From Notospermus geniculatus (Eukaryota; Nemertea; Pilidiophora; Heteronemertea; Lineidae), in contig NMRB01000870.1 of assembly GCA_002633025.1 (NCBI GenBank), positions 148,597-212,596 of the forward strand: 64,000 bases of DNA, written 5' to 3'. Positions 35,801 through 45,040 of this stretch are shown here, in pieces; positions within the stretch are counted from its first letter, which is position 1; each line of letters begins with the position of its first letter. A model generated the notes under the pieces. That model did no database searches. It was not told where the DNA came from and saw only the letters and a program-made list of their open reading frames with translations. Position numbers and translations under genes: made by a program.

Positions 35801-38800
35801 GTCAGGAAGAAGACTTTCTCCGCGACAGGGATCGGCCAGGAGAGGATGCCTTTCTTATCAATACAGCACATTGACTGAAAGAAAAACCAAACCACTGATG
35901 TCAAGCATAACGTCCTGTAAGGCCTGTTTCCACTACAATGGATTCTGCTGCAGTTTTCGGCGGCCGGAGCGGTTTTCACAGGCATTGGGGTACCGTAATT
36001 AACACGCCATGTATTGTTAAACCATCGAAGGATTATCCAAAACCCTGTCAAAACCGCTCCGGCGCCGCAAACCGCAGCGGAATCCGTTGTAGTAGTGGAA
36101 ACAGGCCTTTACACTGTGTGACACAGCGGAAACCGGGTTGCATGCTCTCTGCTCTGCCACACGAAATAGTTTTGCAGGTTTCTCATTCAGAGCGCGAACC
36201 ATATTTACCGTGACACTTCCAAGTACATGCACTAGGTCTGTACTCCTATGGAGGATGTCTGCATGACCGAACAGGAGTCGTTTGAAGCTGTGGAACACCT
36301 CACTCCACTCGAGGTCCTCTCGGGCATCTTCCTCTGATATGCTACTCGCATCTTCACAGACGTTCACCTGAAATGAAGCGCAGTCCAAACACATGAGCAG
36401 GAGATATGGGGGAAATGTTAGAACAGATGCGATACTCTGAATTTACAATGGGGATCCTAGCTATGATAGAGGGCAGCACACCGATACTGGTCGTATACAA
36501 TGGACGCCTTTTGTGTGGGAAATTGATCAGGACCGGGATGTCAGTTCATTTCAATAGTTTTAACCACTAGTGACACCTATTGAGGCAGTGGGCTAGGGTC
36601 CGCATTGACAGTAAGGCTGCGATTGAAAGAGCTACTGTAAAGCAGGAAAATTTCGCGTGCAGGAAATTTTCGCGAATTTCGCGAGAGTGTATGAGTCGCG
36701 AAAATTTCCTGTCGCAAATATAAATACAGGCAAGTGATAAACATGGTCCGTGAAAAAAACTGGAAAAAAATGGCAGAGACTCGCGAAAATATCCTGCCGT
36801 GAATATGTCTATAAATCTTGATTCGTGAAAATTTCCAGCCGCGAAATTATCTTGCTTTACAGTATGTACCACTGTTGGAACAGGATTTACCCAAAACCTT
36901 GCATTTAGTTGCTCAAGTATAAACAGTACACTGTATACAGTAGGCCTACCTGTAACAGTGAAGGACTGCAGTCTTGAACAAGAAGTGAGTAAATACGACA
37001 GATAAAGTGAGATGTATTCCCATCAATCTTAATTCAGAGTTTCCAGATTTAAGGAGTTACTTACTGTTGGCTTTCTACTCTGCAATGCCTTCTCAAATAT
37101 ACATAAAACTCTAGCGGCACCGTAGGTATTCACCAGGAGATAGACCAAGGGGAACACAAGAGGTACCATGGGGAGTACAGCATGAACCTGAAAAAGGACG
37201 TGAAAAAGCTGTACACATACAATTGTAAAATGTTTAAAGTTCTATGAAGCAGTAGTGTGTGTGCATTCATTGCCTCAATGAAATACCAATTTCAAACACA
37301 TGCAAAAAGGTGATAGATGGAGTTTAATTTGACACGTTTTACAAAAACAAGCCATACCGGTACTTTTTCTCTTCAACCATGAAAATTGCTAAAGAGCTAC
37401 AGTACTAGAAACTGGAGCAGATACAGCTTCTCTATTGATGATTCGTACCTGTAGAACAAGTAATGTCTCCTGCCATTCTCCAACGTTGTCCTTTAAATAT
37501 ATGTACCGAACCAAATTCACAATGAAGGAAATAAGCTGAAATGATGTCAAAATTAGAGATTTTTTCACAAGTTTTATGGTTGATGCCAATGAACCGAACT
37601 CAGAGCTAAAGAGTGAGGGGTAAAAATCTCACACTCCTTCAAGAAAACTAAGTACCAGAAAAGCCCACAGTTGAAAAAATCCATAATGAGGAAATGGTAA
37701 CATTTTGAAAACTGGCTTATGTAATCTTTAAAGGAAAGATGTCTCAGACATCTTCAGGTAGAATGACTGCATATGAAGAAAGATCTGAGGGATTAACACT
37801 TGAGCGATACTCACAAGAATGAGAGGTAAAGCGCAAATCTGCACGAAGAATGTCCTAGCTTTGTAGATTAGATTGTGTATAGTGCTATTTGGCCGCTTTA
37901 GGTGATCCTCCAGAACTCTCCTTGAAAACACCAAAAATATACATGTATTGTCAGTAGCAGACAGATTTACCCCATACTTTCTGTTAGGTTTCCTAGGATA
38001 CCGACAAGTGTGGATCAACCTGATGTAAAATGAAAGTGACAACTGCAGGACAGGTGTATGAATATGACTATTTTCTGATACCTTTGTGGTGTAAGCATCA
38101 TTACCTGCACAAAAACCTTCTCCATTGCTATGACACATGCTGAACACACAATACAAACCTCAGACTGGCTACGTAAGGTGTCTCCATCACCAAAAACGGC
38201 TTCGGTTCATGTGGTCGTCTGCCCTTGGGTCCATTGAACTGGCCGCAATCGCGGTCAACTTTGGGGAGGTAAATATCACCTACAGAATATTCCTCAATGG
38301 CATGACCGTCCGAGTCCTAGAAAAAAATCAAATGAATTCTAAGAGAATGTGAAAAAGCCCTCATGAGCCATATCTGTTGTATTATGAGATTCAGAGTTGT
38401 GGAAAATCTACGGAGCATGACATGGAAGACTAATGAGGAACCCGCCCTGCGGTTTATCCCGACAGGTCGGCGCTGTAACCGATTGTACCGAAACGACGTC
38501 ATTGACGTCATTTTAGGTGTTGACATTGCGTCATGAAAAAAATTTCCTGTACTTTTTCTACAGGAAGAATGACACAAATGACGCTGTCCTTATCGCTATC
38601 GGATCTCTTAATTTTAAGAAAAAAAGGAATGAGTTTAAAAGAAAATTTCATCTGCTACACGATGATGTAAGTTTTACTGCCATGCGACCAACACAAATGG
38701 TTTATTTTCACGCCAGAAATAAATGGAAATAACGTTAGAAAAAAGAGATTTCGGTCATATCGCTCGCAGCGCCACGTTGTGACGTTAGTGTGCGGGTTCC

Positions 38801-39113
38801 CCATTGAGGTCGAATGGCAATCAGACTTGTTCTGCTAAATACATGTACCGTAATACCAGGTTGTGGTACAAGGCTACAGATGAGATATAGCAAGTATTGA
38901 CAGCCAACTAACTTACCTTGTCAAGTGATTTGCAGTGGACTAGAACCTGCTGGCCTGGCCGTAATAGAATAACATCACCCTTGACTAGCAAGTTACATGG
39001 CAGATTGACCAGTTCGTTGTCCCTGAATGTCCACTGTACTGTTACACACGGTGAGAGGGGAGAATTTAAATTGAGGTAATGACTCGGATACCAGATGTTG
39101 TGCTTGATGCATC
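23842..39113 (-). CDS. TMEM94: TMEM94 (ERMA), P-type-ATPase-like ER membrane protein, N-terminus missing
   Basis: 24 exons, 5' to 3': 39113-38917, 38316-38173, 37907-37815, 37535-37449, 37187-37065, 36367-36209, 35874-35658, 35495-35377, 34983-34862, 34587-34494, 32274-32169, 31598-31496, 31106-30939, 30648-30396, 29718-29266, 29121-29022, 28721-28613, 28130-27956, 27252-27007, 26438-26302, 26109-26006, 24841-24748, 24358-24191, 23914-23842. Every junction is in phase, giving about 1213 residues; human TMEM94 has 1356, so roughly 140 N-terminal residues (first two membrane segments) are unseen. TMEM94 is reported as an ER magnesium P-type ATPase. Marks in order: actuator segment VNLPCNLLVKGDVILLRPGQ, CCIDKKGILSWP at the phosphorylation site, CELAKQIGF, GTADLLIDLCTDYWDG, SGWNCHIS, VPLLVSLFTDCTPE, and C-terminal TKLGMNSPF, nearly identical to vertebrates. 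The donor after 30396 (GTCCGT) is weak. Confidence 0.93.
23965..24138. repeat. CAGGGGCGGATCCA MITE, copy 4, in TMEM94 intron
   Basis: Ends CAGGGACAGATCCACG and TTGGATCCGCGCCAG, flanked by CATCT on both sides. Interior closely matches copy 2 (GCACTGT..TAGAAACATTGAAA). Lies between the last two TMEM94 exons. Confidence 0.8.
25042..25646. repeat. Tandem array of about 98-bp units beside an assembly gap
   Basis: Seven starts of GATACCAAACATGACTACC (about 25042, 25137, 25236, 25335, 25430, 25528, and a diverged 25627), each followed by ACTGGTCTTTAAGTAGGTCA and CTAGGTCATGGAAGTAGGTC. The array runs into the 309-N gap. A single unit in reverse orientation is at 61259-61372. Lies in a TMEM94 intron. 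Confidence 0.85.
25647..25955. other. Assembly gap (309 N)
   Basis: Run of N directly after the 98-bp tandem array; probably unresolved array. The flanking TMEM94 exons join in phase, so no exon need be missing here. Confidence 0.95.
27528..27755. repeat. TATGTGACC-family MITE, CCACAGCAAAACCAGT subtype
   Basis: Ends TATGTGACCCTCCACAGCAA and GCTGTGGAGGGTCAGATA. Inner sequence (CATGTCGCTCAGAAGG, GAACTAAGATGACACC, CATTTGGTCTCAACCTGCC) is shared with 32482-33050, where it is interrupted. Confidence 0.75.
28613..28721 (-). CDS. TMEM94: TMEM94 exon with degenerate GDGxND hinge region
   Basis: Encodes EMIKIMQESGEVVCVIGSLA, then NLFNTPLFLQADI. In P-type ATPases this position holds GDGxNDxxALxxADIGIA; here GS-AN replaces GDG-ND but the ADI helix start remains. 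The same replacement is seen in vertebrate TMEM94, so it is a family trait rather than decay. Confidence 0.85.
28738..28944. repeat. Inverted-repeat MITE with GAGGTTCTTCAC-type ends
   Basis: AGGTTCTTCACTGATGTCA pairs with TGACGTCACGTGAAGAACCT. Interior rich in TGACGTCA-like palindromes. Related to 31206-31365, which shares the TGACGTCACGTG subterminal word and the flanking CTATA. Confidence 0.65.
29793..29997. repeat. TATGTGACC-family MITE, CGACTTTGGCCGGGTTTT subtype, copy 2
   Basis: Very similar to 22000-22205: AACCCAGCCAAAGTCGCTGG to CAGTGACTTTGGCCGGGTTT, middle CATACCTGCCCTTTGTTGCA. Lies in the TMEM94 intron next to the exon at 29266-29718. Confidence 0.8.
30067..30344. repeat. TTAA MITE (AGCCCCACAGTATTGAA termini), copy 1
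   Basis: TTAAAGCCCCACAGTATTGA at the left, TCAATACAGTGGGGCTTTAA at the right; TTAA at both borders as in piggyBac insertions. Interior contains TGACGTCGTGACGTCA and CGCGGCGATGATTTGCG. Copies also at 48386-48666 and 55450-55728 (inverted). Confidence 0.85.
31206..31365. repeat. Inverted-repeat MITE, TATAGAGGCTATGCAC termini
   Basis: TATAGAGGCTATGCACTGAC pairs with CACGTGCATAGCCTCTATA. 160 bp, in a TMEM94 intron; interior CATGTGTTGGATGG pairs with CAATCCAATATGG. Confidence 0.75.
31746..32060. repeat. Element with perfect 29-bp ends and about 14 internal GTAACTCAC/GTAAGTTAC motifs
   Basis: TACAGTACAGGTCACAATTG begins a 29-bp terminal repeat that is exact at the other end. Between them, GCGTAACTCAC and its complement-like GTAAGTTACGCG recur about 14 times, mostly at 10-20 bp spacing. 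No open frame of note. The motif array resembles dense subterminal transposase-binding sites. Confidence 0.8.
32482..33050. repeat. TATGTGACC-family MITE interrupted by a PIF/Harbinger-like MITE
   Basis: Outer element: ATGTGACCCGCTCTGGC to GAGCGGGTCACAAAT, same interior as 27528-27755. Inner element 32544-32923 has AGGGCACCGCACACTAGCGA and TCGCTAGTGTGCGGAGCCCT ends and a 3-bp TAA duplication, as expected for PIF/Harbinger (TWA target). The uninterrupted relative reads GAACTAAGATGACACC across the site. Confidence 0.8.
33051..34493. other. TMEM94 intron without recognised features
   Basis: Long intron remainder between TMEM94 exons 32169-32274 and 34494-34587. One ambiguous base (33337). A short plus-strand open frame at 33342-33677 has no recognisable similarity. 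No inverted repeat of note. Confidence 0.5.
35080..35270. repeat. GAGCGGTTG-type MITE, copy 2 (empty-site reference)
   Basis: GCAGTGAGCGGTTGAC to AGTATAACCGCTTGCAGC, with CTGCACTGCGTCAAGGATG in the middle. It shows the uninterrupted state of the element split at 15395-15511. Confidence 0.65.
35658..35874 (-). CDS. TMEM94: TMEM94 exon carrying the degenerate P-type phosphorylation motif
   Basis: Begins SMCCIDKKGILSWP. The Asp of the P-type DKTGT signature is kept but TGT is replaced by KGI, as in vertebrate TMEM94 (DKQGI). It is followed by a lysine/acid-rich insert ending DTDDDDDHHTPKK, a variable loop of the family. Confidence 0.85.
35917..36112. repeat. MITE with TAAGGCCTGTTTCCACTAC termini
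   Basis: TAAGGCCTGTTTCCACTACA pairs with TGTAGTAGTGGAAACAGGCC; inner GCGGCCGGAGCGGTTTT pairs with AAACCGCTCCGGCGCCGC. A diverged relative is at 58407-58750. In a TMEM94 intron. Confidence 0.75.
36633..36864. repeat. TACTGTAAAGCAGG MITE, copy 2, in TMEM94 intron
   Basis: Nearly identical to 9295-9524 over the full length, including TTTCGCGTGCAGGAAATTTT and the TTTACAGTA end; a few substitutions only, so the two insertions are recent on this scale. Confidence 0.85.
38430..38806. repeat. GGAACCCGC MITE, copy 2, in TMEM94 intron
   Basis: AATGAGGAACCCGCCCTGCG to GTGCGGGTTCCCCATT. Shares CAGGTCGGCGCTG, TTTTAGGTGTTGAC and AATTTCCTGTAC with 17778-18018 but has about 130 bp more in the right half. 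Confidence 0.75.
38917..39113 (-). CDS. TMEM94: TMEM94 actuator-domain exon (most 5' exon visible)
   Basis: Encodes WTFRDNELVNLP and NLLVKGDVILLRPGQ, the actuator-domain sheet that P-type ATPases use for dephosphorylation, where GD-x-I-x-L-x-PGQ replaces the usual vPGD. Enters with one base needed from an upstream exon, so at least one more coding exon exists to the right. Nothing matching the N-terminal cytosolic stretch and membrane segments 1-2 was found between 39114 and 40466. Confidence 0.85.
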
Positions 39114-39139
39114 CTACAATGGAACAACAAGAAACATGT

Positions 39140-39215
39140 CATTGAGGGCGTGGTGGTGCAGTGCTTGGTGTCAGACTCAAGACCAAGAGATCTTGGTTGG
39201 ATTCCCGGCCGAGTT
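39140..39215 (+). repeat. tRNA-derived SINE head
   Basis: A-box-like GTGGTGCAGTGCTTGG and B-box-like GGTTGGATTCCC about 40 bp apart, beside the most 5' TMEM94 exon. No tail recognised; a truncated SINE. Confidence 0.5.
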
Positions 39216-39219
39216 GCCA

Positions 39220-40466
39220 CTCAGCTTAGCGCATGCTCATTAAATCTCCACACTCTACAGTTGCGTTTTGGATGATTTACCAAATTGCGCGAACACGATA
39301 GAGGCTTATGCGATAAAACACATAAATGCATGCAAATTTTCGGACTATATGTGTACGAATGACCCCACGAATCAATAGGGTTCTGTGTAATATGCGTCTC
39401 GACAGTTCCTGAAAATTTCGCCGCAATTGAGGTCGAACTTCATCAGTTATCCAGGCGAAACCACAGATTGGATGGAGAGAGAGAAATTCAGTAAAAACAA
39501 GGAAGACCGCCCCATTATGGGGACGGTCTTAATGACACCTATGTACTTTGAAGACAATTTACAAAACGAAAACCAAGCACTTCAGTAAGTTTATGTCCCT
39601 CTGGGCCTACATGAAATGCAAACCATAGAAAGAGATTGTATCCATGGCCTAAGATAGTTACCAGAGGCCTTGGATTGGAGAAGTCAGTTGCTCCTTGCAT
39701 TCTGAACTTGTCTGAAAAAATCAAGTGATCAAAGAATGAGCTATTCCTTGAGTTTCCACAGGTTTCTGAGAGACAGAGGTAAGGCAAAAAAAGTATCTGT
39801 TTCTTGTCTTCCCTCGCATCATTCCCAAGCCCTTCGCATCGACATTTTTTTCCCACCAATTTCAAATGTTCTCACTTTGCTTACGCAGCGCCTTCTATAC
39901 AATGCACAGAAATGCTTCGCCACTTGAAATGATCTTTGTTTTTCATGAAACATGTGCTTTAAACATGTAGCGAGATAGTTTGCTGGTAATATTCCCCCAT
40001 CCATGAAGACAACCGAAAAAAAATATTTGAAAATTTAAAAAAATGTCGCATGCTCGCATCAATCTCTGCCGAGTTGCTGGACAAGAAACAGATAATTTTT
40101 TGGGGGCCTAACCCGAAAGCATTTTGAGATTACTTGAGATTTGCTAGGTGAAAGGGATAACCAGAACGCTATCATGGCACTTCACAGGCTCCTAATGGAA
40201 GCCACCATATTAAAGATAATATATCACGACTTCATTGTTTACGTTTAATGTTTGTAAACATTGATGTTTACATTATGTTATTTTGGACTTTTGGGACATG
40301 CCAACCCACCAAATTGAATATTTTCAGTATCAAAAGAATTTCTAGAGGGGCACGCCACCAACAAATTACTCATAAGACAAAGAAAAACGAGAAATAAACA
40401 AACAAAATGTAAATAAACAATGATTTTCGTGGCCCGCGAAAATATCCGTGATATATTATCTTTAAT
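39220..40466. other. Region 5' of visible TMEM94 exons, no exon identified
   Basis: Searched on the minus strand for the TMEM94 N-terminus without success. A candidate acceptor-donor pair around 39670-39720 does not keep phase with the next exon. A small perfect hairpin AAGACCGCCCCATTATGGGG lies near 39505-39530. Confidence 0.4.
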
Positions 40467-41157
40467 NNNNNNNNNNNNNNNNNNNNNNNNNNNNNNNNNN
40501 NNNNNNNNNNNNNNNNNNNNNNNNNNNNNNNNNNNNNNNNNNNNNNNNNNNNNNNNNNNNNNNNNNNNNNNNNNNNNNNNNNNNNNNNNNNNNNNNNNNN
40601 NNNNNNNNNNNNNNNNNNNNNNNNNNNNNNNNNNNNNNNNNNNNNNNNNNNNNNNNNNNNNNNNNNNNNNNNNNNNNNNNNNNNNNNNNNNNNNNNNNNN
40701 NNNNNNNNNNNNNNNNNNNNNNNNNNNNNNNNNNNNNNNNNNNNNNNNNNNNNNNNNNNNNNNNNNNNNNNNNNNNNNNNNNNNNNNNNNNNNNNNNNNN
40801 NNNNNNNNNNNNNNNNNNNNNNNNNNNNNNNNNNNNNNNNNNNNNNNNNNNNNNNNNNNNNNNNNNNNNNNNNNNNNNNNNNNNNNNNNNNNNNNNNNNN
40901 NNNNNNNNNNNNNNNNNNNNNNNNNNNNNNNNNNNNNNNNNNNNNNNNNNNNNNNNNNNNNNNNNNNNNNNNNNNNNNNNNNNNNNNNNNNNNNNNNNNN
41001 NNNNNNNNNNNNNNNNNNNNNNNNNNNNNNNNNNNNNNNNNNNNNNNNNNNNNNNNNNNNNNNNNNNNNNNNNNNNNNNNNNNNNNNNNNNNNNNNNNNN
41101 NNNNNNNNNNNNNNNNNNNNNNNNNNNNNNNNNNNNNNNNNNNNNNNNNNNNNNNNN
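40467..41157. other. Assembly gap (691 N)
   Basis: Run of N between the visible TMEM94 exons and the TAGGCC-rich region; may hide one or more 5' TMEM94 exons or its promoter. The right flank resumes inside a GACGACGGACGG repeat element. Confidence 0.95.
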
Positions 41158-41487
41158 CGACGACGGACGGAGCCACTAATATATGCTAATGTGGTTAACC
41201 ACATAAGAAAATGTCGTTAGGTGGTCAAAATATGTCTCCTAACTACTCCAATGTGGTTTGTTAGGGAATAAGGACAGTAACCACTTAAGAAATACAACCT
41301 CCTTAGAACTCCCTGCAGTGTTGTCATTCGATTGCAGAAGTTTTCTTAGGTGGTTAACCACCTAAGAGAAAATGACCACCTAGGAGCCCATTCAAGATGA
41401 AAATAACCTCCTAAGCCCCCATCTGCAAACACGGACGACGACGGACGCTGCACCATCGTAATAGCTCACCCCAGTGAGCTAAAAAAT
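41158..41487. repeat. GACGACGGACGG/TAGCTCACC repeat element, partly in the gap
   Basis: Starts GACGACGGACGGAGCCACTA, contains several ACCACTTAAGA/TTAGGTGGTTAACCACC inverted words, and ends GACGGACGCTGCACCATCGT, AATAGCTCACCCCAGTGAGC. Same family as 16918-17230. Confidence 0.6.
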
Positions 41488-41938
41488 TAACTTTGAAATG
41501 TCAAATGGTCTGGGCCAAGCCAGTCATGGCACTGATAGCTAGGACATACTCTGGAGTGGAGGTGGTGGGGTCGTCACAATTCGCAACCGTAATGTGTGTG
41601 TGGGCCCCACTGGGGGGAGGGGTGCTGTCAAAACGGACTTTCTCAGTGATCACCCCAAGGCACAAAAGATCATGAGATGACAGCGCTGCAAAAGTGTAAT
41701 TGGTGAAATGATTGACACTAGGCCTACTCATTGGATTCAGTCATATCTCATTGTCATATCACATCATCAGATACGTGTAGGCCCCTATTAGGCCTAGGCC
41801 TATTGAACATGACAAAACAACAATCGTGACATCAATAGGCCTATCATGCCGGTTCATAAGAAGACCGGAATAGGCTAGCTACACCGTAATCCTGGATGGA
41901 TTTGCACTTGTTGTCAACGAACAAAATGGACAAGACAG

Positions 41939-42310
41939 GCCTAAGGCCTAAGAGGCCTAAGGCCTAAGGCCTAGGCCTAGGCCTAGGCCTACCTGATTAA
42001 CTACTTATAGTCAGGCCTACTTTGGGTGACTCGTCGACTGTGTTCCTCCTTATTTTTGTTTGTCGATTGCTAATTTGCTTTGCATGTTTTGTTGTTGACT
42101 GCCTTTTTAACCTGTCCTGTCTCTGTCTGTCCTCGGTTTTTTGGGTTAGCCTAGGCCTAGGCCTTAGGCCATAGGCCTAGGCCTAGGCCCTACCTAACGC
42201 CTAACATAGGCTAACATAGGCCTATCATCATGCCTACGCCTACCATGCCTACCATGCCTACGGTTAACGGTCTACATGCATGGTCTACCGGCATGACCTA
42301 GGCCTATATT
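41939..42310. repeat. (TAGGCC)n and AGGCCTA-rich low-complexity DNA, block 1
   Basis: Uninterrupted GGCCTAGGCCTAGGCCTAGG near 41970-41990 and again at 42150-42190, with degenerate AGGCCTA words through the rest. The unit is self-complementary and can form hairpins. No coding feature. Confidence 0.75.
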
Positions 42311-42686
42311 TTTTTGTACAAACCTTCCAACAGAGCACCCATTTTTCTAATTTCTCAAACTCAAAAGCAGAATGCGGCAGATCTTGACATTTTATACAGG
42401 AAATTCCGTGCACCGTTTGTTTTCAGGTATAAATTTCATTATTTCATGATTTCATGGATTTTGGCGATGGCAAACGCCATTTTCTTCCCAGTAACAATAT
42501 ACATCCACTGTAATAAATCGACTTGGCCTGTCCAAACAGTACTTATAATTTATATTTGGTTAAATGCTAGAGCTAGAAATTTAAAAGCAAAATATTTGTT
42601 CAAAGGGTTTTATTTTGTATGATTTATGGTGCTAAAATGGTCAATATTTATTATTACAACAACCTTGAAAAGTTACATAGAACAAG

Positions 42687-42879
42687 TAGTTTGGTTCCCG
42701 AACTCACCGCTAGGCGCAGAAGAGTTCGGTATCGGCCTCGCTTGACCTTGACCAATATGGAAATAGTTCGGCCGTATGTTGGCAGAGTCAGTATAGCGTA
42801 ACGTAGTGGAGCACTGACCTCTGCGAAGGAGTGTGACCGAACCCTTTTGGCCCTAGCGGTGGGTTCGGGAACCAAACTA
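42687..42879. repeat. MITE with 10-bp target duplication (Mutator-like)
   Basis: Ends TAGTTTGGTTCCCGAACTCA and GTGGGTTCGGGAACCAAACTA, inner CCGCTAGG/CCTAGCGG. Flanked by ATAGAACAAG at 42677-42686 and 42880-42889, an exact 10-bp direct repeat in the 9-11 bp range of MULE elements. Confidence 0.8.
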
Positions 42880-42911
42880 ATAGAACAAGCTGATACTTAC
42901 AACTTTACACA

Positions 42912-43541
42912 CTAGAGGGCAGCAGCTGACGGTCCCGGTGTAACATTTCTGAATGTTCCCCATCCGTGAGTGTCCCCCTCCTATTGTATGACGGAATAAG
43001 CTGGGACTTGACAATAGGAGGCACACAGAGAAACGTGTTGCTTTTTCTGCCTTTGTTTCCAAAACAATAAGGGGAGACCCTGGCACACTGGCAGATGTAG
43101 GCCTAACACAACACGGGTTCCCAATATTTGTTAGGCTACTCTGGCGGTACGGGTAGGCCTATAGGTAGGCATGGTAGGTGGCAGCAGCAGCTGACGGAGT
43201 CGGAGGCGACAACTCCCAAGCGAGGTCTCTGGACTTGGCAAAGCAAAGGCAAGAGGAAGGGCAAAGTAGGGCCTAGCGGAGGCGGATGGATCCAGTGACC
43301 AGTGTTCTCTTCTTCTTCCTTGGGGCCCCGGGTTAGGGCTAGGCTATGTGCAGTAAAAGCTTTTTGGTGAATGCTTATGCTTGCCTGGCTCCTTCCTAAT
43401 GCATGTATGTAGGCCTAGGCCTATTTATTGCACATAATGTGTAGGCCTACAAGGACACTGTGGCAAATAGTAAAAGATTGATGATTTATACATAGCCAAG
43501 ATTATAATGCACTGCTGGCACCGTCAGCTGCTGCCCTCTAG
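42912..43541. repeat. 0.63-kb element with CTAGAGGGCAGCAGCTGACG termini
   Basis: CTAGAGGGCAGCAGCTGACG and its complement CGTCAGCTGCTGCCCTCTAG bound a non-coding interior with another CAGCAGCTGACGGAG copy near 43185. No target duplication recognised. Confidence 0.65.
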
Positions 43542-43965
43542 CGTCTAAGTGGAGTTTCGAGGAGTGAGTGCTTTTAAGTTTTAAAGAACCTCTGATGTTT
43601 CTCAGGATTGAGTAGAGAGGAGGAAGAATGGGAGTGGGAGGGGGACCTGTTTTATGTCGATAGGAGTGGGTGGAGGAGTTCCTTCGGCCTGCCCTTCTCT
43701 GGCTCTGCTCTGGACTAGGAAAGGCAAGAGGAAGGGTAAGTGGCGGAACTGGTGGATCCGGTTCTACCCAGACGTACCACAAGGACAACGCAAAAAAAAC
43801 AAAAGAAAACAAGGACAAAACAAACATGACATGCATGACTGACATGCATGACAAAGCATGCAAAGATTCAGACCTCAGAGGCAACATGAACAGTCCTGTC
43901 ATGTTGGTGGGAGTTTAGAATCGCAGATGTGCAGAACAGGCTATATTATCATGATATAGAGTACA

Positions 43966-44678
43966 GGTAGCCTACGGTAGCCTAGGCCTAGTTGCTAGCA
44001 GCATGGATGGCTAGTACACTGGAAATAATTTTGGCTCTCAGGTCAGTCAGGATGAGCCACTTTGAGCCATTTTTGAACAGGTGAGCCAATTGAGGCCTCT
44101 GAAGGGGGGTCTTTTGGCTCAGGCTGAGCCAAAAGTGGCTCAAATTGGTGGCTCAAAAGGCTGAGCCAGTCCTTGAGCCAGTGATTTTTTCCAGTGTAGG
44201 CCTATAGGCCTAGGCCTAGGGCCTAGACATGCTAGAGGTAGGCCTAGGCCCTAGCCCGCTAGCCTACCGGTACGCCCCCGCCCCGGTAGACAAGACATGC
44301 ATTTGTTGCGTTGTTGCATTTGTGAGACTAGGCCTATAGGCCTAGGCTAGGGCAGGCTGCCTGCCTTGGCTAGACCTAGGCCTATAGGCCGGCCTAGGTT
44401 GAATTACAATTATTAGCTACCGGTACGTAATTCATGAATTAGGCCTAGCAATTAGGCCTACTCATCACTGCTGTGTAGCAGCAGTCTGGCAGTAGGCCTA
44501 GCCCTATAGGCTCTTGGCTAGGCGCTAGGCTAGGTAGGCCCAGGCGCAGCCTACAACACGGCCGTCTTGCTATGGGCCTAGGCCTAGACCTACTATGTAT
44601 CTACACCTAGGCCTACATCCATACCATACCAGCATGACCAGTACCCTAGGCATAGAGTAATAGGCCTAGGCCTAGTTG
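43966..44678. repeat. AGGCCTA-rich low-complexity DNA, block 2, 5' of the TMEM130-like gene
   Basis: Many AGGCCTA, TAGGCCTAGG and CTAGGCCTA words in both phases. Inside, 44045-44200 has a GAGCCA/TGGCTC-rich hairpin (TTTTTGGCTCAGG type words). It may include 5' untranslated sequence of the gene starting at 45041. Confidence 0.65.
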
Positions 44679-44916
44679 CAGGGTTTGACATAAGCCAAGG
44701 CCATTTTCCAAAACACCCTTGCTGGCCCTCTATTCTAATCCAAAGTGATTGTTGTCCAAGGTCATGGATGGTCAATTTCAGCTAGACCCAGTTTATTATC
44801 ACATTAATCAAATGAAGGCACACAATAGGCCAAGGGTCAGCCAGCCATGGCCCTGGACACTTTAGAGGGCCAGCAAGGGTGTTTTGGAAAATGGCCTTGG
44901 CTTATGTCAAACCCTG
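44679..44916. repeat. Transposon-like element with perfect 54-bp inverted ends
   Basis: Arms 44679-44732 and 44863-44916 are exactly complementary over 54 bp, starting CAGGGTTTGACATAAGCCAA. Flanked by TAGTTG on both sides (6-bp direct repeat). Absence of any mismatch suggests very recent insertion or gene conversion. Lies about 125 bp upstream of the TMEM130-like ATG. Confidence 0.85.
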
Positions 44917-45040
44917 TAGTTGGTAGACATGTATGTAGGCTAGTTAGCCTAGGGGCATAGGCTGAACAAGTTTTTGTTTCACCAATTGAACTCTGATTTG
45001 CGTTTTCTCACTTTGCATGTTCTGACCAGGATTTTCTGCA

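Noticed and set aside
39539-39865. Candidate TMEM94 5' exon (DKFRMQGATDFSNPRPL)
   Set aside because: It has an acceptor and a GTAACT donor, but the phase does not fit the 39113-38917 exon and it does not resemble TMEM94.
40278-41220. Three 266-308 codon frames around the second gap
   Set aside because: They consist almost wholly of N.
41501-41731. 76-codon minus-strand frame (THITVANCDDPTTSTPEYVL)
   Set aside because: Looks faintly protein-like, but I recognise no family and see no convincing splice sites; it borders a repeat element. Kept only as a note.
43486-43902. 138-codon minus-strand frame with a hydrophobic stretch
   Set aside because: Considered as the missing TMEM94 N-terminus. 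No similarity to its membrane segments, and it partly overlaps the 42912-43541 transposon end.
41939-44678. Interstitial telomere repeats
   Set aside because: The hexamer is TAGGCC, not TTAGGG or TTAGGC; no tandem run of a known telomere unit is present.
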